A stretch of 64,000 bases of DNA from JAJDXO01 sp965221855 (lineage in GTDB: Bacteria > Pseudomonadota > Alphaproteobacteria > Rhodospirillales > UBA2165), in NCBI GenBank assembly GCA_965221855.1, contig CBDCSV010000009.1:62001-126000 (forward strand), in the 5' to 3' direction. Positions within the stretch are counted from its first letter, which is position 1, and each line of letters begins with the position of its first letter. The notes beneath the pieces are model-generated. The model saw only the letters and a program-made list of their open reading frames with translations, did not search any database and was not told where the DNA came from. Below, piece after piece: positions 8,810 to 17,835 of this stretch. Position numbers and translations under genes: made by a program.

Positions 8810-9778
8810 ATGGACCTCAAGCTCAAGGTCACCGACATCCGGGACCTGACCTCGGAGATCAAGCAGTTCACGTTCGTCGACGAGGGGGGCGGTGAGCTGC
8901 CGGCCTTCGAGGCCGGCGCGCATATCGACGTCCACACCGGCAACGATCTCTGGCGTTCGTATTCGCTGGCGAACAGCCCGGACGAGACCGCCCGATACAT
9001 CACCGGTATTCTCCGCGAGGAGGGCGGCTCCGGCGGATCCAAATGGATGCATGACGACTTGGCGGTCGGCGATGTCATGGAGGCCCGGGGACCCTTGAAC
9101 AACTTCCCGCTGGTCGAAAGCGCCAAGAGCCACCTGCTGATCGCCGGCGGCATCGGAATCACGCCCATGCTGGCCATGGGCCACCGGCTCAAATCCATCG
9201 GCGCCGATTTCCATCTCCACTACTGCACCAAAACGCCCGAGGGCACGGCCTTCATGGACGACGTGAAGGAGGTGTTCGGCGGCAACCTGACCTTCCACCA
9301 CGACGGCGGCAATCCGGCCGACGGCATCAAGCTGGATGACGTGCTGAAGGACCGGCCGGAGGGCGCGCATGTTTATATCTGCGGTCCCGGCGGCCTGCTG
9401 AATGCCGCCCGCGAGGCGGCTTCCCATTGGTCGGATGGCTCGGTGCACTTCGAGTTGTTCTCCAGCGCCCTCAGCGGCGCCGCCGCGCCGGCCCACGAGG
9501 AGGGCGATCAGCCCTTCGAGGTCGAGCTCAAGAGCTCCGGCCAGGTATTCACCATCCCCGCCGACCGGACGATCCTGGAAGTGCTTCGCGACGAGGGGAT
9601 CGATACCGTCTACGTGTGCGAGGAGGGCTGGTGCGGCACCTGCGAAACCGGACTGATTTCCGGCAAGGTGGATCACCGGGACGAGTGTCTCACCGACGAC
9701 GAAAAGGCGACCAATACCAAGATGCAGATTTGCATTTCCCGCGCCTTGCCGGGCGAGCGGCTGGTTCTGGATATCTAG
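8810..9778 (+). CDS. Phthalate-dioxygenase-reductase family protein (VanB-like, flavin plus plant-type 2Fe-2S)
   Basis: 322 residues in three domains: flavin binding (RSYSLANSPDE, residues 45-55), NAD(P)H binding (LIAGGIGITPML; YICGPGGLL) and a C-terminal plant-type ferredoxin with ligands in CEEGWCGTCETG and a last Cys in MQICISRA. This order is that of VanB and phthalate dioxygenase reductase, which feed electrons to a Rieske oxygenase. No oxygenase gene is nearby, so the partner is elsewhere. maiA starts nine bases after its stop and is probably in the same operon. Confidence 0.88.
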   Translation: MDLKLKVTDIRDLTSEIKQFTFVDEGGGELPAFEAGAHIDVHTGNDLWRSYSLANSPDETARYITGILREEGGSGGSKWMHDDLAVGDVMEARGPLNNFPLVESAKSHLLIAGGIGITPMLAMGHRLKSIGADFHLHYCTKTPEGTAFMDDVKEVFGGNLTFHHDGGNPADGIKLDDVLKDRPEGAHVYICGPGGLLNAAREAASHWSDGSVHFELFSSALSGAAAPAHEEGDQPFEVELKSSGQVFTIPADRTILEVLRDEGIDTVYVCEEGWCGTCETGLISGKVDHRDECLTDDEKATNTKMQICISRALPGERLVLDI

Positions 9779-9787
9779 GCCGCCCCG

Positions 9788-10426
9788 ATGATCCGGCTTT
9801 ACGGTTATTTCCAATCGAGCGCCGCCTACCGGGCGCGGATCGCCCTGAATCTCAAGGAGCTGGACTACGAGCTGGTGGCCGTCCACCTGACCAAGGACGG
9901 CGGACACCAGTTCACCGAGGAGTACACGAAGCTCAATCCGCAGCAACTGGTGCCGGCGATCATCGACGGCGGCGTGACCCTCACCCAGTCCATGGCGATC
10001 ATGGAGTATCTGGAGGAGGCATATCCCGGCCATCCGATCCTGCCGGCCGATCCGGCGGGGCGGGCCCGGGTCCGTTCCCTGTCACAGATCGTTGCCTGCG
10101 ATATTCATCCGCTGAACAATCTCAGGGTCCGCAAGTATATCGTCGAGGATCTCGGTCTCACGGAAGACCAGGGCCGGACCTGGCAGGAACTTTGGATCAA
10201 CAAGGGATTTGCCGCCTACGAGAAGATGGTGGCCGGCGGCGCGCCATTCAGCCACGGGGACAATCCGACCATGGCGGATATCTGCCTGATCCCGCAGATG
10301 TTCAACGCCCGCCGCATCAAAATGGATCTCTCGGCCTACCCCAACCTGCTCAGGATCGAGGAAGCGTGCAACGCGCTGCCCGCCTTCGAACGGGCGCACC
10401 CGAGGAACCAGCCGGACGCCGGCTGA
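9788..10426 (+). CDS. maiA: Maleylacetoacetate isomerase, zeta-class glutathione S-transferase
   Basis: 212 residues, the normal length. The glutathione-site motif SSAAYRARIALNLK is the zeta-class signature, followed by LNPQQLVPAII in the thioredoxin fold, and the C-terminal NPTMADICLIPQMFNARR is typical of MaiA. It should isomerise maleylacetoacetate (or maleylpyruvate) in tyrosine/homogentisate or gentisate breakdown. It follows the oxygenase reductase by nine bases, which fits aromatic catabolism. Confidence 0.9.
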   Translation: MIRLYGYFQSSAAYRARIALNLKELDYELVAVHLTKDGGHQFTEEYTKLNPQQLVPAIIDGGVTLTQSMAIMEYLEEAYPGHPILPADPAGRARVRSLSQIVACDIHPLNNLRVRKYIVEDLGLTEDQGRTWQELWINKGFAAYEKMVAGGAPFSHGDNPTMADICLIPQMFNARRIKMDLSAYPNLLRIEEACNALPAFERAHPRNQPDAG

Positions 10427-10446
10427 GCCGGCCTGCAATTCACGGC

Positions 10447-11349
10447 TTACAGGCTCGAAGCCTTTACGTCGGTCATGGTCCGCAGCCGGTCGCCCATCAG
10501 ATTGAGCGACAGGATGGTCAGGAACATGAACAGCGACGGGTACATGGAGATGAACGGATTCTCCGAAAGCTCGTCGAGACCCTCGGAAATCATCCGGCCC
10601 CAGGTCGGCGTGGGGGGCGGAATGCCGACGCCGAGGAACGACAAGGTTCCCTCGAGCACGATGGTGAACGACATCACCAGCAGCGAGTAGGCGGCGACGG
10701 GAACCATCACGTTGGGCAGCAGCTCGCGCAGCAGGATGCGCAGGTGCGAGGCGCCCTGGGCCCGCGCGGCGATAACGAACTCCCGCTGGGCATACAGCAG
10801 GGTATTGGCCCTGGCCACCCGGGTGAACTGCGGGATCGTGTAGAAGGCGATGACCAGCACCAGGTTGATGATCGTCGGACCGGCGAAGAACAGCACCGCG
10901 ATGGCGAGAACGATGTTCGGGAAGGCCAGGATGCTGTCGATGAGGATACTGACGCCGGAATCCACCTTGCCGCGGAAATAGCCGGCGCACATGCCGAGCG
11001 TCAGCCCGATGGCCATGCCGATGAACGGCGAGGTGAAGGCGACGCGGAAGGAAATGCCGGCGCCGTGGATCAGCCGCGAGAACATGTCGCGGCCCAGATG
11101 ATCGGTGCCCACCCAGTATTGCGCGCCCCAGCGTTCATTGACCGCCGCGTAGTCCTGTTCGAGCGGATCGATGAACGGCAGGAAATTGGTCGAGATGGTG
11201 GCGGCCAGGATGAGCAGGATCCACGAGGTGGCGAGCCAGAAGATCACGCCGAGCCGGCGTTGATCCTCGATGCGGGCACTGACGATTTCCTCCCGTTTGC
11301 CGAACGGCCAGAGGCGTGCGATGAGCGACGAAGATGTGCCGTTTGCCAT
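10447..11349 (-). CDS. Dipeptide/oligopeptide-type ABC transporter permease (DppC family)
   Basis: 300 residues with a cytoplasmic N-terminus, a first membrane segment, a large periplasmic loop and five further segments, the DppC/OppC layout. The coupling EAA-type loop is AARAQGASHLRILLRELLPN. Last gene of a four-gene minus-strand operon (D-F-B-C order), nine bases after the DppB-type gene. The N-terminal DUF4-like sequence LGVIFWLATSWILL is as in the family. Substrate cannot be read from the permease. Confidence 0.9.
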   Translation of the reverse strand: MANGTSSSLIARLWPFGKREEIVSARIEDQRRLGVIFWLATSWILLILAATISTNFLPFIDPLEQDYAAVNERWGAQYWVGTDHLGRDMFSRLIHGAGISFRVAFTSPFIGMAIGLTLGMCAGYFRGKVDSGVSILIDSILAFPNIVLAIAVLFFAGPTIINLVLVIAFYTIPQFTRVARANTLLYAQREFVIAARAQGASHLRILLRELLPNVMVPVAAYSLLVMSFTIVLEGTLSFLGVGIPPPTPTWGRMISEGLDELSENPFISMYPSLFMFLTILSLNLMGDRLRTMTDVKASSL

Positions 11350-11358
11350 TTTCGCCTC

Positions 11359-12318
11359 CTATGCCCGCCGCGCCACGCGCGGGTCGAGGACCGCGTAGAG
11401 CAAATCGACCAGCAGATTCACCACCACATAGACGATGGCGATGAACGTGATCACCCCCTGGACCATGATTTCATCCCGGGTGTCCACGGAATCGATCAGC
11501 AGCTTGCCGACCCCGGGTATGCTGAACAGGGTTTCGATGACCACCGTGCCGGTAATCAACTGGCCGATTTGCAGGCCCAGCAAGGTGACGAAGGTGAACG
11601 AAGACGGCCGCAGCGCGTGGTGGAACAGAATGTACCAGGTGGTCATTCCCTTGGACTTGGCCAGCGCGATGTAGTCTTCCTGCAGCGTCGAGATCACATC
11701 GACCCGCAGCACCCGCATGAGGATCGGAAACTCGATGGTCGCCAGGGTCAGGGCGGGCAGGATGAACCCCTTGATATTGCCCCACGGGTCCCTGGAAAAG
11801 TCGGTATGGCCCGACGATGGCAACCAGCCGAGTTCGATGGCGAATACCCAGATATAGACCGTTCCGGCGACGAACACCGGGACCGACAGAACACCGAAGG
11901 CGAACGCCGATATGCCCCGGTCGACCGTACTGCCTCCGTGGTAGCCCGAATAGATTCCAATGGGGATGGCCATGGCGATGGCGAGGATCTGCGACATGAT
12001 CATCAGTTCGAGGGAAACCGGGATGCGCTGCACCAGGGCCTCGGCGACCGGCTGGGTGGTCACATATGACCGGCCGAGGTCCCCCTGCACCATATTGCCG
12101 AGCCAGAGCGCATAGCGGACGATGAGCGGCTTATCGAGATTGAGCTCTTTTCTCAGCGCCTCGCGGGCCTCCACCGATCCGATTTCGCCGGTATCCGCAT
12201 CGCTGAGGATCGCATCGACGGTGTCGCCCGGCAGCAGGTCGAGCATCATGAAACTGGCGAACGTCACCAGGAAGAAGACCGGGATCAGGTGGAGGGTCTT
12301 GAGCCTCAAATAGGCCAC
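11359..12318 (-). CDS. Dipeptide/oligopeptide-type ABC transporter permease (DppB family)
   Basis: 319 residues, six membrane segments; the N-terminal LIPVFFLVTFASFMMLDLLPGD is the DppB family start and the EAA-type coupling loop is LAKSKGMTTWYILFHHALRP. It forms the transmembrane channel with the DppC-type protein. Starts four bases after the stop of the upstream ATPase gene, so translation is probably coupled. Confidence 0.9.
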   Translation of the reverse strand: MAYLRLKTLHLIPVFFLVTFASFMMLDLLPGDTVDAILSDADTGEIGSVEAREALRKELNLDKPLIVRYALWLGNMVQGDLGRSYVTTQPVAEALVQRIPVSLELMIMSQILAIAMAIPIGIYSGYHGGSTVDRGISAFAFGVLSVPVFVAGTVYIWVFAIELGWLPSSGHTDFSRDPWGNIKGFILPALTLATIEFPILMRVLRVDVISTLQEDYIALAKSKGMTTWYILFHHALRPSSFTFVTLLGLQIGQLITGTVVIETLFSIPGVGKLLIDSVDTRDEIMVQGVITFIAIVYVVVNLLVDLLYAVLDPRVARRA

Positions 12319-12322
12319 GGCG

Positions 12323-13294
12323 TCAGCTTCCCTGTTCGGTCAGCGGGAAGTGACAGGCAACATGATGGCCGCTCTCGATCTGGCGGAATTCGGGCTCCTC
12401 CGCGGCGCAGCGCTCCTGGGCATGGGGGCACCGGGTCCGGAACCGGCAGCCGCTCGGCGGGTTGAGAGGCGAGGGGATTTCACCCATCAACGCCGGCCCC
12501 GCGTCCGCGCCGATGGTCGAAAGATCGGGGATGGTCGCCATCAGCCCCGCGGTATAGGGGTGAGCCGGCGCCTCGTAGATGCGCGCCGAATCGGCCAGCT
12601 CGCAGAATTTGCCCAGATACATCACCGCAACCCGGTCGCTGATGTTCTTGACCACCGCCAGGTCATGGCTGATGAACAGCAGGGTCAGGCCGTAGCGTTC
12701 CTTCATGTCCTCGAGGAGGTTGAGGATCTGCGCCTGCACGCTCACGTCGAGGGCGGACACCGGTTCGTCGCAGACGATGAGCTTGGGTTCCATGATCAGC
12801 GCCCGGGCGATGCAGATGCGCTGACATTGCCCGCCGGAAAATTGGTGCGGGCGCCGTTCCATGGCCGTATCGGGGTCGACGCCGACGGCCTCGAGCACCT
12901 CCCGGACCCGGCGGTCCCGTTCCGCCGCATCCTTCATCCCGGCGATCATCAGGGGTTCGGCGACGATATCCTTTACCTTCCGCCGCGGATTGAGCGAGGA
13001 GACCGGGTCCTGAAAAATGATCTGCAGGCGGCGGCGGACCTGCCGCATTTCCTCATGGTTGAGTTCGCTGAGGTCCCGGCCCTCGAAGGTCACCTTGCCC
13101 ATGGTCGGCGCCGGCAGCTGAATAATCGCCCGCCCGGTGGTCGACTTGCCGCAGCCGGACTCGCCGACAAGGCCGAGAGTTTCGCCTTCGGCAATATCGA
13201 TGGTGATGTCGGAGATCGCCGCGAACCGCTGTCCCTGGTTGGTGTACTCGACGGTCATGTCCTCGATGGACAGGAGGGCGTTGAGGGCGTTCAT
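12323..13294 (-). CDS. Oligopeptide-type ABC transporter ATPase (DppF/OppF family)
   Basis: 323 residues. Walker A GLVGESGCGKSTTGRA, signature FSGGQCQRICIARAL, Walker B LIVCDEPVSALDVS, His-switch FISHDLAV. The C-terminal CRFRTRCPHAQERC carries the Cys-rich region that binds an iron-sulfur cluster in Dpp/Opp ATPases. Overlaps the preceding ATPase gene by four bases (ATGA), so the two ATPases are translated together as a heterodimer pair. Confidence 0.92.
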   Translation of the reverse strand: MNALNALLSIEDMTVEYTNQGQRFAAISDITIDIAEGETLGLVGESGCGKSTTGRAIIQLPAPTMGKVTFEGRDLSELNHEEMRQVRRRLQIIFQDPVSSLNPRRKVKDIVAEPLMIAGMKDAAERDRRVREVLEAVGVDPDTAMERRPHQFSGGQCQRICIARALIMEPKLIVCDEPVSALDVSVQAQILNLLEDMKERYGLTLLFISHDLAVVKNISDRVAVMYLGKFCELADSARIYEAPAHPYTAGLMATIPDLSTIGADAGPALMGEIPSPLNPPSGCRFRTRCPHAQERCAAEEPEFRQIESGHHVACHFPLTEQGS

Positions 13295-14322
13295 GCGCTA
13301 ACCGCCTCCTTGACTTCGAGGGGATACCAGCAGGCGTAAATGTGGCTGGGATCGTCATCATGGGCGAGGGGGGGCATTTCCGTCGAACACTTTTCGGCCG
13401 CATAGGGGCAGCGTTCGGCGAAGCGGCATCCCTGGGGCACCCGCAGCAGGTTCGGCGGCAGGCCCGGAATTGCGTCGAGACGCGTATGGGGCGGGTCCGC
13501 CAGGTTGGGTGCGGATTTCATCAAAGCCTCGGTATAGGGCATCCGCGGCCGCCGGATCAGTTCCTCGGTGGAGCAGCTCTCGACGATTTGGCCGGCATAC
13601 ATGACGACGACATCGTCCGTATATTGGGCGACGATACCGAGATCGTGGGTAATCAGGATCACCGCCATGTTGCGTTCGACCTGCTGACGGCGCAAAAGGT
13701 CGAGGATTTGCGCCTGAATGGTCACGTCAAGTGCCGTGGTCGGTTCATCGGCGATCAGCAGTTTGGGTTCGCCGGCGAGCGCAATGGCGATGGCGACACG
13801 CTGACGCATGCCGCCCGACAGGTGCATGGGGAAGCGATCGAGCTGTTGGGCGGCATCGGGAATACCGACCGATTCGATCAATTCAACGGCGCGCCGTTTG
13901 GCCTCCGCGCCCGGCATGCCCAAGCGCTTGACCAGGACCTCGGTGATCTGCTTGCCGATTTTCTTGACCGGATTCAGGGACGACATGGGGTCCTGAAACA
14001 CCATGGCGATTTCGCGGCCCCTGATCTCCCGCATGTCTTTTTCCGGCAACGCCATCAGGTCGCGTCCCTCGAACCGGACCTCGCCCCGGTTCAGGACCGA
14101 TCCGTCCTTTGCCAGGATGTCGATGATGGTACGGGAGAGCACGCTCTTGCCCGACCCGGATTCACCGACGATCCCAAGCGTACGTCCGCGCTCCAGACGA
14201 AACGAGACGCCGTCCACGGCGTGGGCCACGCCGCGCGGCGTATCGAAATGCGTATATAAATCGACGACTTCCAGCAGCGGTGAAGCCGAGGCTTTAGAAT
14301 CCATGACCGCCCTCGAGGGCAA
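13291..14322 (-). CDS. Oligopeptide-type ABC transporter ATPase (DppD/OppD family)
   Basis: 343 residues. Walker A GIVGESGSGKSVLSRT, signature LSGGMRQRVAIAIAL, Walker B LLIADEPTTALDVT, switch LITHDLGIV, and the C-terminal Cys motif CRFAERCPYAAEKC. First gene of the four-gene importer operon. No periplasmic substrate-binding gene is found in the window; it must be encoded elsewhere or the module borrows one. The 198 bases upstream, up to the sulfotransferase-like gene, hold only weak inverted repeats. Confidence 0.9.
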   Translation of the reverse strand: MPSRAVMDSKASASPLLEVVDLYTHFDTPRGVAHAVDGVSFRLERGRTLGIVGESGSGKSVLSRTIIDILAKDGSVLNRGEVRFEGRDLMALPEKDMREIRGREIAMVFQDPMSSLNPVKKIGKQITEVLVKRLGMPGAEAKRRAVELIESVGIPDAAQQLDRFPMHLSGGMRQRVAIAIALAGEPKLLIADEPTTALDVTIQAQILDLLRRQQVERNMAVILITHDLGIVAQYTDDVVVMYAGQIVESCSTEELIRRPRMPYTEALMKSAPNLADPPHTRLDAIPGLPPNLLRVPQGCRFAERCPYAAEKCSTEMPPLAHDDDPSHIYACWYPLEVKEAVSA

Positions 14323-14520
14323 TCAACCGTTGGTCGCGCATGCCATCCCCAAAATAATTCTTGTCCCAGTTCTGTAGGGCGACGGGTGTTGTTTTTTGAT
14401 TTGGCGAGACCGAAGCCGTCCCGTAGACAAAGCCTTATTGTCTTTGTTGCTTTGGTTTAAGCCCAGATAGGCTTCGGCTGTCAAGGCGGGGCCGAAAGAA
14501 CGGCCCGACGCCGGTCTCGG

Positions 14521-15609
14521 CTACATCGGGTCTCCGAGGCGTCCCTGGATTTGCGGCGAATCCGCGGCGTAGCGGTAGCACCTGAAGACCACGTTGTTGT
14601 TGTAGTAGGCCGGGTGGTCGTACTCGACGAAGAACGGGCTGCTGTAATCCCAAACGATCTCCTTTTCCGGGGTCACCTCGAAAAGGCGGCCCCACAGGCC
14701 TTCGCAGATCAGCGTGTTGCCGTTGGGCAGCCGCTGGCAGCCGCTGATGAACCAGCTGAAGAACGAGCGCGGCGGGTCGCCGACATATTCCCAGACGATT
14801 TCGTTGGTCTTGGGATCGAGCTCGATGACACGGGAGCCGACCTCGGGGCCGTGGTAGCCGACCGGGATCGCGCCGTTGGCAAAAAACAGGATGTTGCCGT
14901 TGGGCAGCATTTGGACATCGTGCTGTTGACCGAATTCATAGTCCTGGAGCGCCCAGTCGAATTCCTTGGTCTGCTTGTTGATGATCGCCATCACGCAGGT
15001 ATAGCGCTGATTGAAGATGATGTTGCCGTCGTTGGTGGGGGCGACGGTGTTGGCGTGGCCGTACTCTCTCCGAACCAGGCCGGGATGGATGTGCCACTTT
15101 TCCAGGTCCATGTCGGTACCGGCGAACCATTCCCAAACGGTTTCGCCCTCGGGCGAAACTTCGATCACGGTATCGGCATAAATCCCGTCCTCATGTTCCG
15201 TGCCGGGCTGGCCGCCCTGCACGCGCGCGGCCTGTTCGTCCGTCAGCAGGCGCCAGCCGGCATAGATGGTGTTGCCGTTGTCCAAACGCCGGAAATCATG
15301 GTGCTGGCCGCTGTCCACATGCTCCCAGACGATGTTGCCGTCCCAATCGTACTCGACCAGATGACCGCCCTTGGCGGGCAGCCCCTGCGGCCCCTCCTTG
15401 GTGCGCAACGCGACGAGGAGGTTTCCATTTTCCAACAGGTAGGCGTAGTTGCCGACATCGGACGGCAAGTCCCAGGAGTGGACCACCTTGCCGTTCATAT
15501 CGATCACGTAGGTGTTCGGCAGGCCGAGGGGCGTGAACAACGTAAAGCCGGGCGTCGCCTTGTTCTTGTCGAAGTGATTTACCCCCGGTACAACCTGTCT
15601 GTTGGGCAT
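14521..15609 (-). CDS. Arylsulfotransferase (ASST)-like beta-propeller protein
   Basis: About 362 residues built of repeated propeller blades with the pattern LxNGNxLxxxR and D-G-x-I-V-W (LLENGNLLVALR, WDGNIVWEH, RRLDNGNTIYAG, ETVWEW, MLPNGNILFFANG). This is the ASST-like domain pattern. Bacterial ASST enzymes are periplasmic and transfer sulfate from phenolic esters; here no signal peptide is visible, so location and activity are open. ATG at 15609 has a GGAGG ribosome site seven bases upstream. It precedes the ABC importer operon in the same direction with a 198-base gap. Confidence 0.75.
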   Translation of the reverse strand: MPNRQVVPGVNHFDKNKATPGFTLFTPLGLPNTYVIDMNGKVVHSWDLPSDVGNYAYLLENGNLLVALRTKEGPQGLPAKGGHLVEYDWDGNIVWEHVDSGQHHDFRRLDNGNTIYAGWRLLTDEQAARVQGGQPGTEHEDGIYADTVIEVSPEGETVWEWFAGTDMDLEKWHIHPGLVRREYGHANTVAPTNDGNIIFNQRYTCVMAIINKQTKEFDWALQDYEFGQQHDVQMLPNGNILFFANGAIPVGYHGPEVGSRVIELDPKTNEIVWEYVGDPPRSFFSWFISGCQRLPNGNTLICEGLWGRLFEVTPEKEIVWDYSSPFFVEYDHPAYYNNNVVFRCYRYAADSPQIQGRLGDPM

Positions 15610-15808
15610 GAACGTTCCTCCCAAAAATGATTTTGATCAAATATTTGTGTGATATTTCAATCGGGGACGGCCGGAAAATTGCCGTCCCGTCATCCAAATC
15701 CGCTGCCTGTCGGCCCCCCTGAACGGTGCACGCCTAAGGTGCTGCCTGGGAGGGACCGGGTCAAGACTCAACGGCGAAGGTCCCCGACGCGCGAACGAGC
15801 AGCGTCGG

Positions 15809-16411
15809 TCAACCGCCCGGCAGGTTGTCGCCGTGATCCGGATTGTCGATGAAGTATTTGACCAGGGCGACCGCTTCCGGCTCATCCCACTCCGCGGCGC
15901 CTTCCAGCTTGCCGGCTTCGCGGCCCTTGCGGTCGAAGACATACGTGGTCGGCATCTGCCGGACGCCGAGCCCGCGTACGGCGGTGTTCTCCCGGTCCAA
16001 ATAGAGGTCCAGGTTCTTAAGCTTCAGCCGCTGTAGCATTTTAAGCGCCACCGGTTTGCCGCCCCGATCGATATTGATCGCCACGACCTTGAACTCTTCG
16101 CCGTCCAGACGTGCCGCCAGGCGACCGATCGAGGGCAGTTCGCGTACGCACGGTGCGCACCAGGTGGCCCAAAAATTCATCAGGACGATCTTGCCGCCGA
16201 AATCCTTCAACGACACCGTCTTGCCGTTGCCGTCTTTCCAGGCGGTCTCGGGCCGCGGCCGGGTGCCGGTTGCAAGCTGAAATATCTCCATGTGGCCTTC
16301 GAGCTTGGGTCCATCGGCCGCGCGGGCCGGCGCCGAGGCTGCCGAAAAAGCTATGACGACGGCGGAGAGCGCGAAAGCGCCGAATTTCGTTCCGGCGGCC
16401 GGCAAGGTCAT
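15809..16411 (-). CDS. TlpA-like thiol-disulfide oxidoreductase (exported thioredoxin fold)
   Basis: About 200 residues: signal peptide (KFGAFALSAVVIAFSAAS..ARA), then a thioredoxin-fold domain with the active site NFWATWCAPCVREL and the cis-Pro region GVRQMPTTYVFD. TlpA/ResA proteins reduce disulfides in periplasmic proteins, often apocytochromes c. ATG at 16411 is chosen because it directly precedes the signal peptide; a longer open frame to 16660 has low-complexity Arg-rich residues and no homology. It is divergent from aapJ. Confidence 0.85.
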   Translation of the reverse strand: MTLPAAGTKFGAFALSAVVIAFSAASAPARAADGPKLEGHMEIFQLATGTRPRPETAWKDGNGKTVSLKDFGGKIVLMNFWATWCAPCVRELPSIGRLAARLDGEEFKVVAINIDRGGKPVALKMLQRLKLKNLDLYLDRENTAVRGLGVRQMPTTYVFDRKGREAGKLEGAAEWDEPEAVALVKYFIDNPDHGDNLPGG

Positions 16412-16661
16412 CAACCGGTTCCTCACGATTGGTTTCCACGGGCCGCAACGCCAGAGGCGCCGCCGGCCTTGCCCTATATTTAAGGCCATCGGCCCCGAAT
16501 GCCAGACGGCGATGGGTAAAACGTGCGTGACCAGCCGGTGACGACGTGTGACCATGTGCGAGGGCGCCGAAGAAAGCGGTTTTGGTCGGCCCGGTTGCCG
16601 CCCCGCCGCCGCCCGAATCGCCCGGCAACCGCTTCGTTGAGCAGACATTTCTCGTTGCAAT

Positions 16662-16767
16662 TTTATCGGATTTACATTTATCGGATTTACAATTGACTAG
16701 TTTGTCAGTCCTGTCTCACACTGCATGTGAAGGGTCCGAGGCATGTGAAGGATCCGAGTACGGATCC
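16662..16767 (+). repeat. Two tandem duplications and a short hairpin in the aapJ leader
   Basis: The 399-base divergent region between the TlpA-like gene and aapJ contains a perfect 15-bp tandem repeat (TTTATCGGATTTACA at 16662-16676 and 16677-16691) and an 18-bp tandem repeat with one mismatch (16723-16740 and 16741-16758, unit GCATGTGAAGGRTCCGAG). The second repeat ends in a perfect 7-bp inverted repeat GGATCCG/CGGATCC with a four-base loop (16750-16767). This part is AT-richer than its surroundings and probably contains the aapJ promoter; the repeats could be regulator or RNA sites. No other feature is seen between 16412 and 16661. Confidence 0.8.
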
Positions 16768-16810
16768 TAACAGAACGCATGTCAGTCCCAATCGACCACG
16801 GAGGGTCATA

Positions 16811-17827
16811 ATGAAATTCACACCTATTCTCGTTGCCGCCGCGGCGGCAGTTACGTTTGTCGCCGGCGCCGCTCATGCGGCGACCTTGGACGACGTCAAA
16901 TCCAAGGGCGTCCTAGCATGCGGTGTGAGCACGGGGCTTCCCGGCTTCTCGGCGCCGGATGCCAACAAGAACTGGAACGGCATTGATGTCGACGTTTGCC
17001 GCGCTATCGCGGCGGCCGTTCTGGGCGATGCCAAAAAGGTCAAGTTTACCCCGTTGACCGCGAAAGAGCGTTTCACGGCCCTGCAGTCCGGCGAAATCGA
17101 CGTTCTCAGCCGGAACACGACCTGGACGCACACCCGCGACACGTCGCTCGGCCTGAACTTCGCCGGCGTCCATTACTACGATGGCCAGGGCTTCCTGGTC
17201 ACCAAGAGCCTCGGCGTGAAGAGCGCCAAGGAATTGGACGGCGCGGCGGTCTGCATTCAAGCCGGGACGACGACGGAATTGAACCTCGCCGACTATTTCC
17301 GGTTCAACAAGATGCAGTACAAGGCTGTGGTTTTCGACACCTCCGAGCAGACCTTGGCCGGTTTCGAGGCCAATCGCTGCGACGTGCTGACCTCCGATCA
17401 GTCACAGCTCTATGCGCTGCGCACCAAAATCAAGAATGCCGCCAACACGGTCGTGCTGCCCGAGGTTATCTCCAAGGAGCCCCTCGGTCCCGTGGTCCGT
17501 CAGGACGACGACCAGTGGTTCAACATCGTCAAATGGACGCTGAACGCGATGATCAATGCCGAGGAACTCGGCGTCACCTCCAAGAACGTCGATGCCAAGA
17601 AGTCCGACAAGAACCCGGCGGTCGCCCGCCTCGTCAGCGGCACGGGCGACATGGGCAAGAAGCTTGGCCTCGATAACGACTGGGCCTACCGGATCCTCAA
17701 GCAGGTCGGAAACTATGCCGAAATCTTCGAGCGCAATGTCGGAGCCGGCTCGCCGCTGAAGATTTCACGGGGCCTGAACGCCCTTTGGAACCAAGGCGGC
17801 ATCCTCTACGCACCGCCGATCCGCTAA
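16811..17827 (+). CDS. aapJ: General L-amino acid ABC transporter, periplasmic binding protein
   Basis: 338 residues with a signal peptide (MKFTPILVAAAAAVTFVAGAAHA) and a family-3 solute-binding fold. VLACGVSTGLPGFSAPD, NGIDVDVCRAIAAAVLGD and the ligand-loop region LSRNTTWTHTRD are typical of AapJ/BztA. It should bind several L-amino acids and deliver them to AapQM. ATG at 16811 is selected by its GGAGG ribosome site and the signal peptide. It is followed by a strong hairpin terminator before aapQ. Confidence 0.93.
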   Translation: MKFTPILVAAAAAVTFVAGAAHAATLDDVKSKGVLACGVSTGLPGFSAPDANKNWNGIDVDVCRAIAAAVLGDAKKVKFTPLTAKERFTALQSGEIDVLSRNTTWTHTRDTSLGLNFAGVHYYDGQGFLVTKSLGVKSAKELDGAAVCIQAGTTTELNLADYFRFNKMQYKAVVFDTSEQTLAGFEANRCDVLTSDQSQLYALRTKIKNAANTVVLPEVISKEPLGPVVRQDDDQWFNIVKWTLNAMINAEELGVTSKNVDAKKSDKNPAVARLVSGTGDMGKKLGLDNDWAYRILKQVGNYAEIFERNVGAGSPLKISRGLNALWNQGGILYAPPIR

Positions 17828-17835
17828 ACGGAATG

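Noticed and set aside
8718..9778. Rieske dioxygenase component expected beside the VanB-like reductase
   Set aside because: No Rieske (CxH..CxxH) or mononuclear-iron oxygenase motif is found in neighbouring frames.
9427..12069. An 880-codon plus-strand frame across maiA and the ABC permease genes
   Set aside because: It covers several genes with clear family motifs in other frames; its Arg/Gly/Asp-rich translation is a shadow.
14409..14480. CCGAAGCC/GGCTTCGG inverted repeat after the ASST-like gene taken as a terminator
   Set aside because: The loop is over 50 bases and there is no T run in the right position on the minus strand; too weak to call.
15610..15624. TTG start five codons upstream in the ASST-like gene
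   Set aside because: The GGAGG ribosome site would lie inside the coding region; the ATG at 15609 fits it with seven-base spacing.
16662..16758. Tandem repeats considered as a CRISPR array
   Set aside because: Units are adjacent with no spacers, only two copies each, and no cas genes are present.
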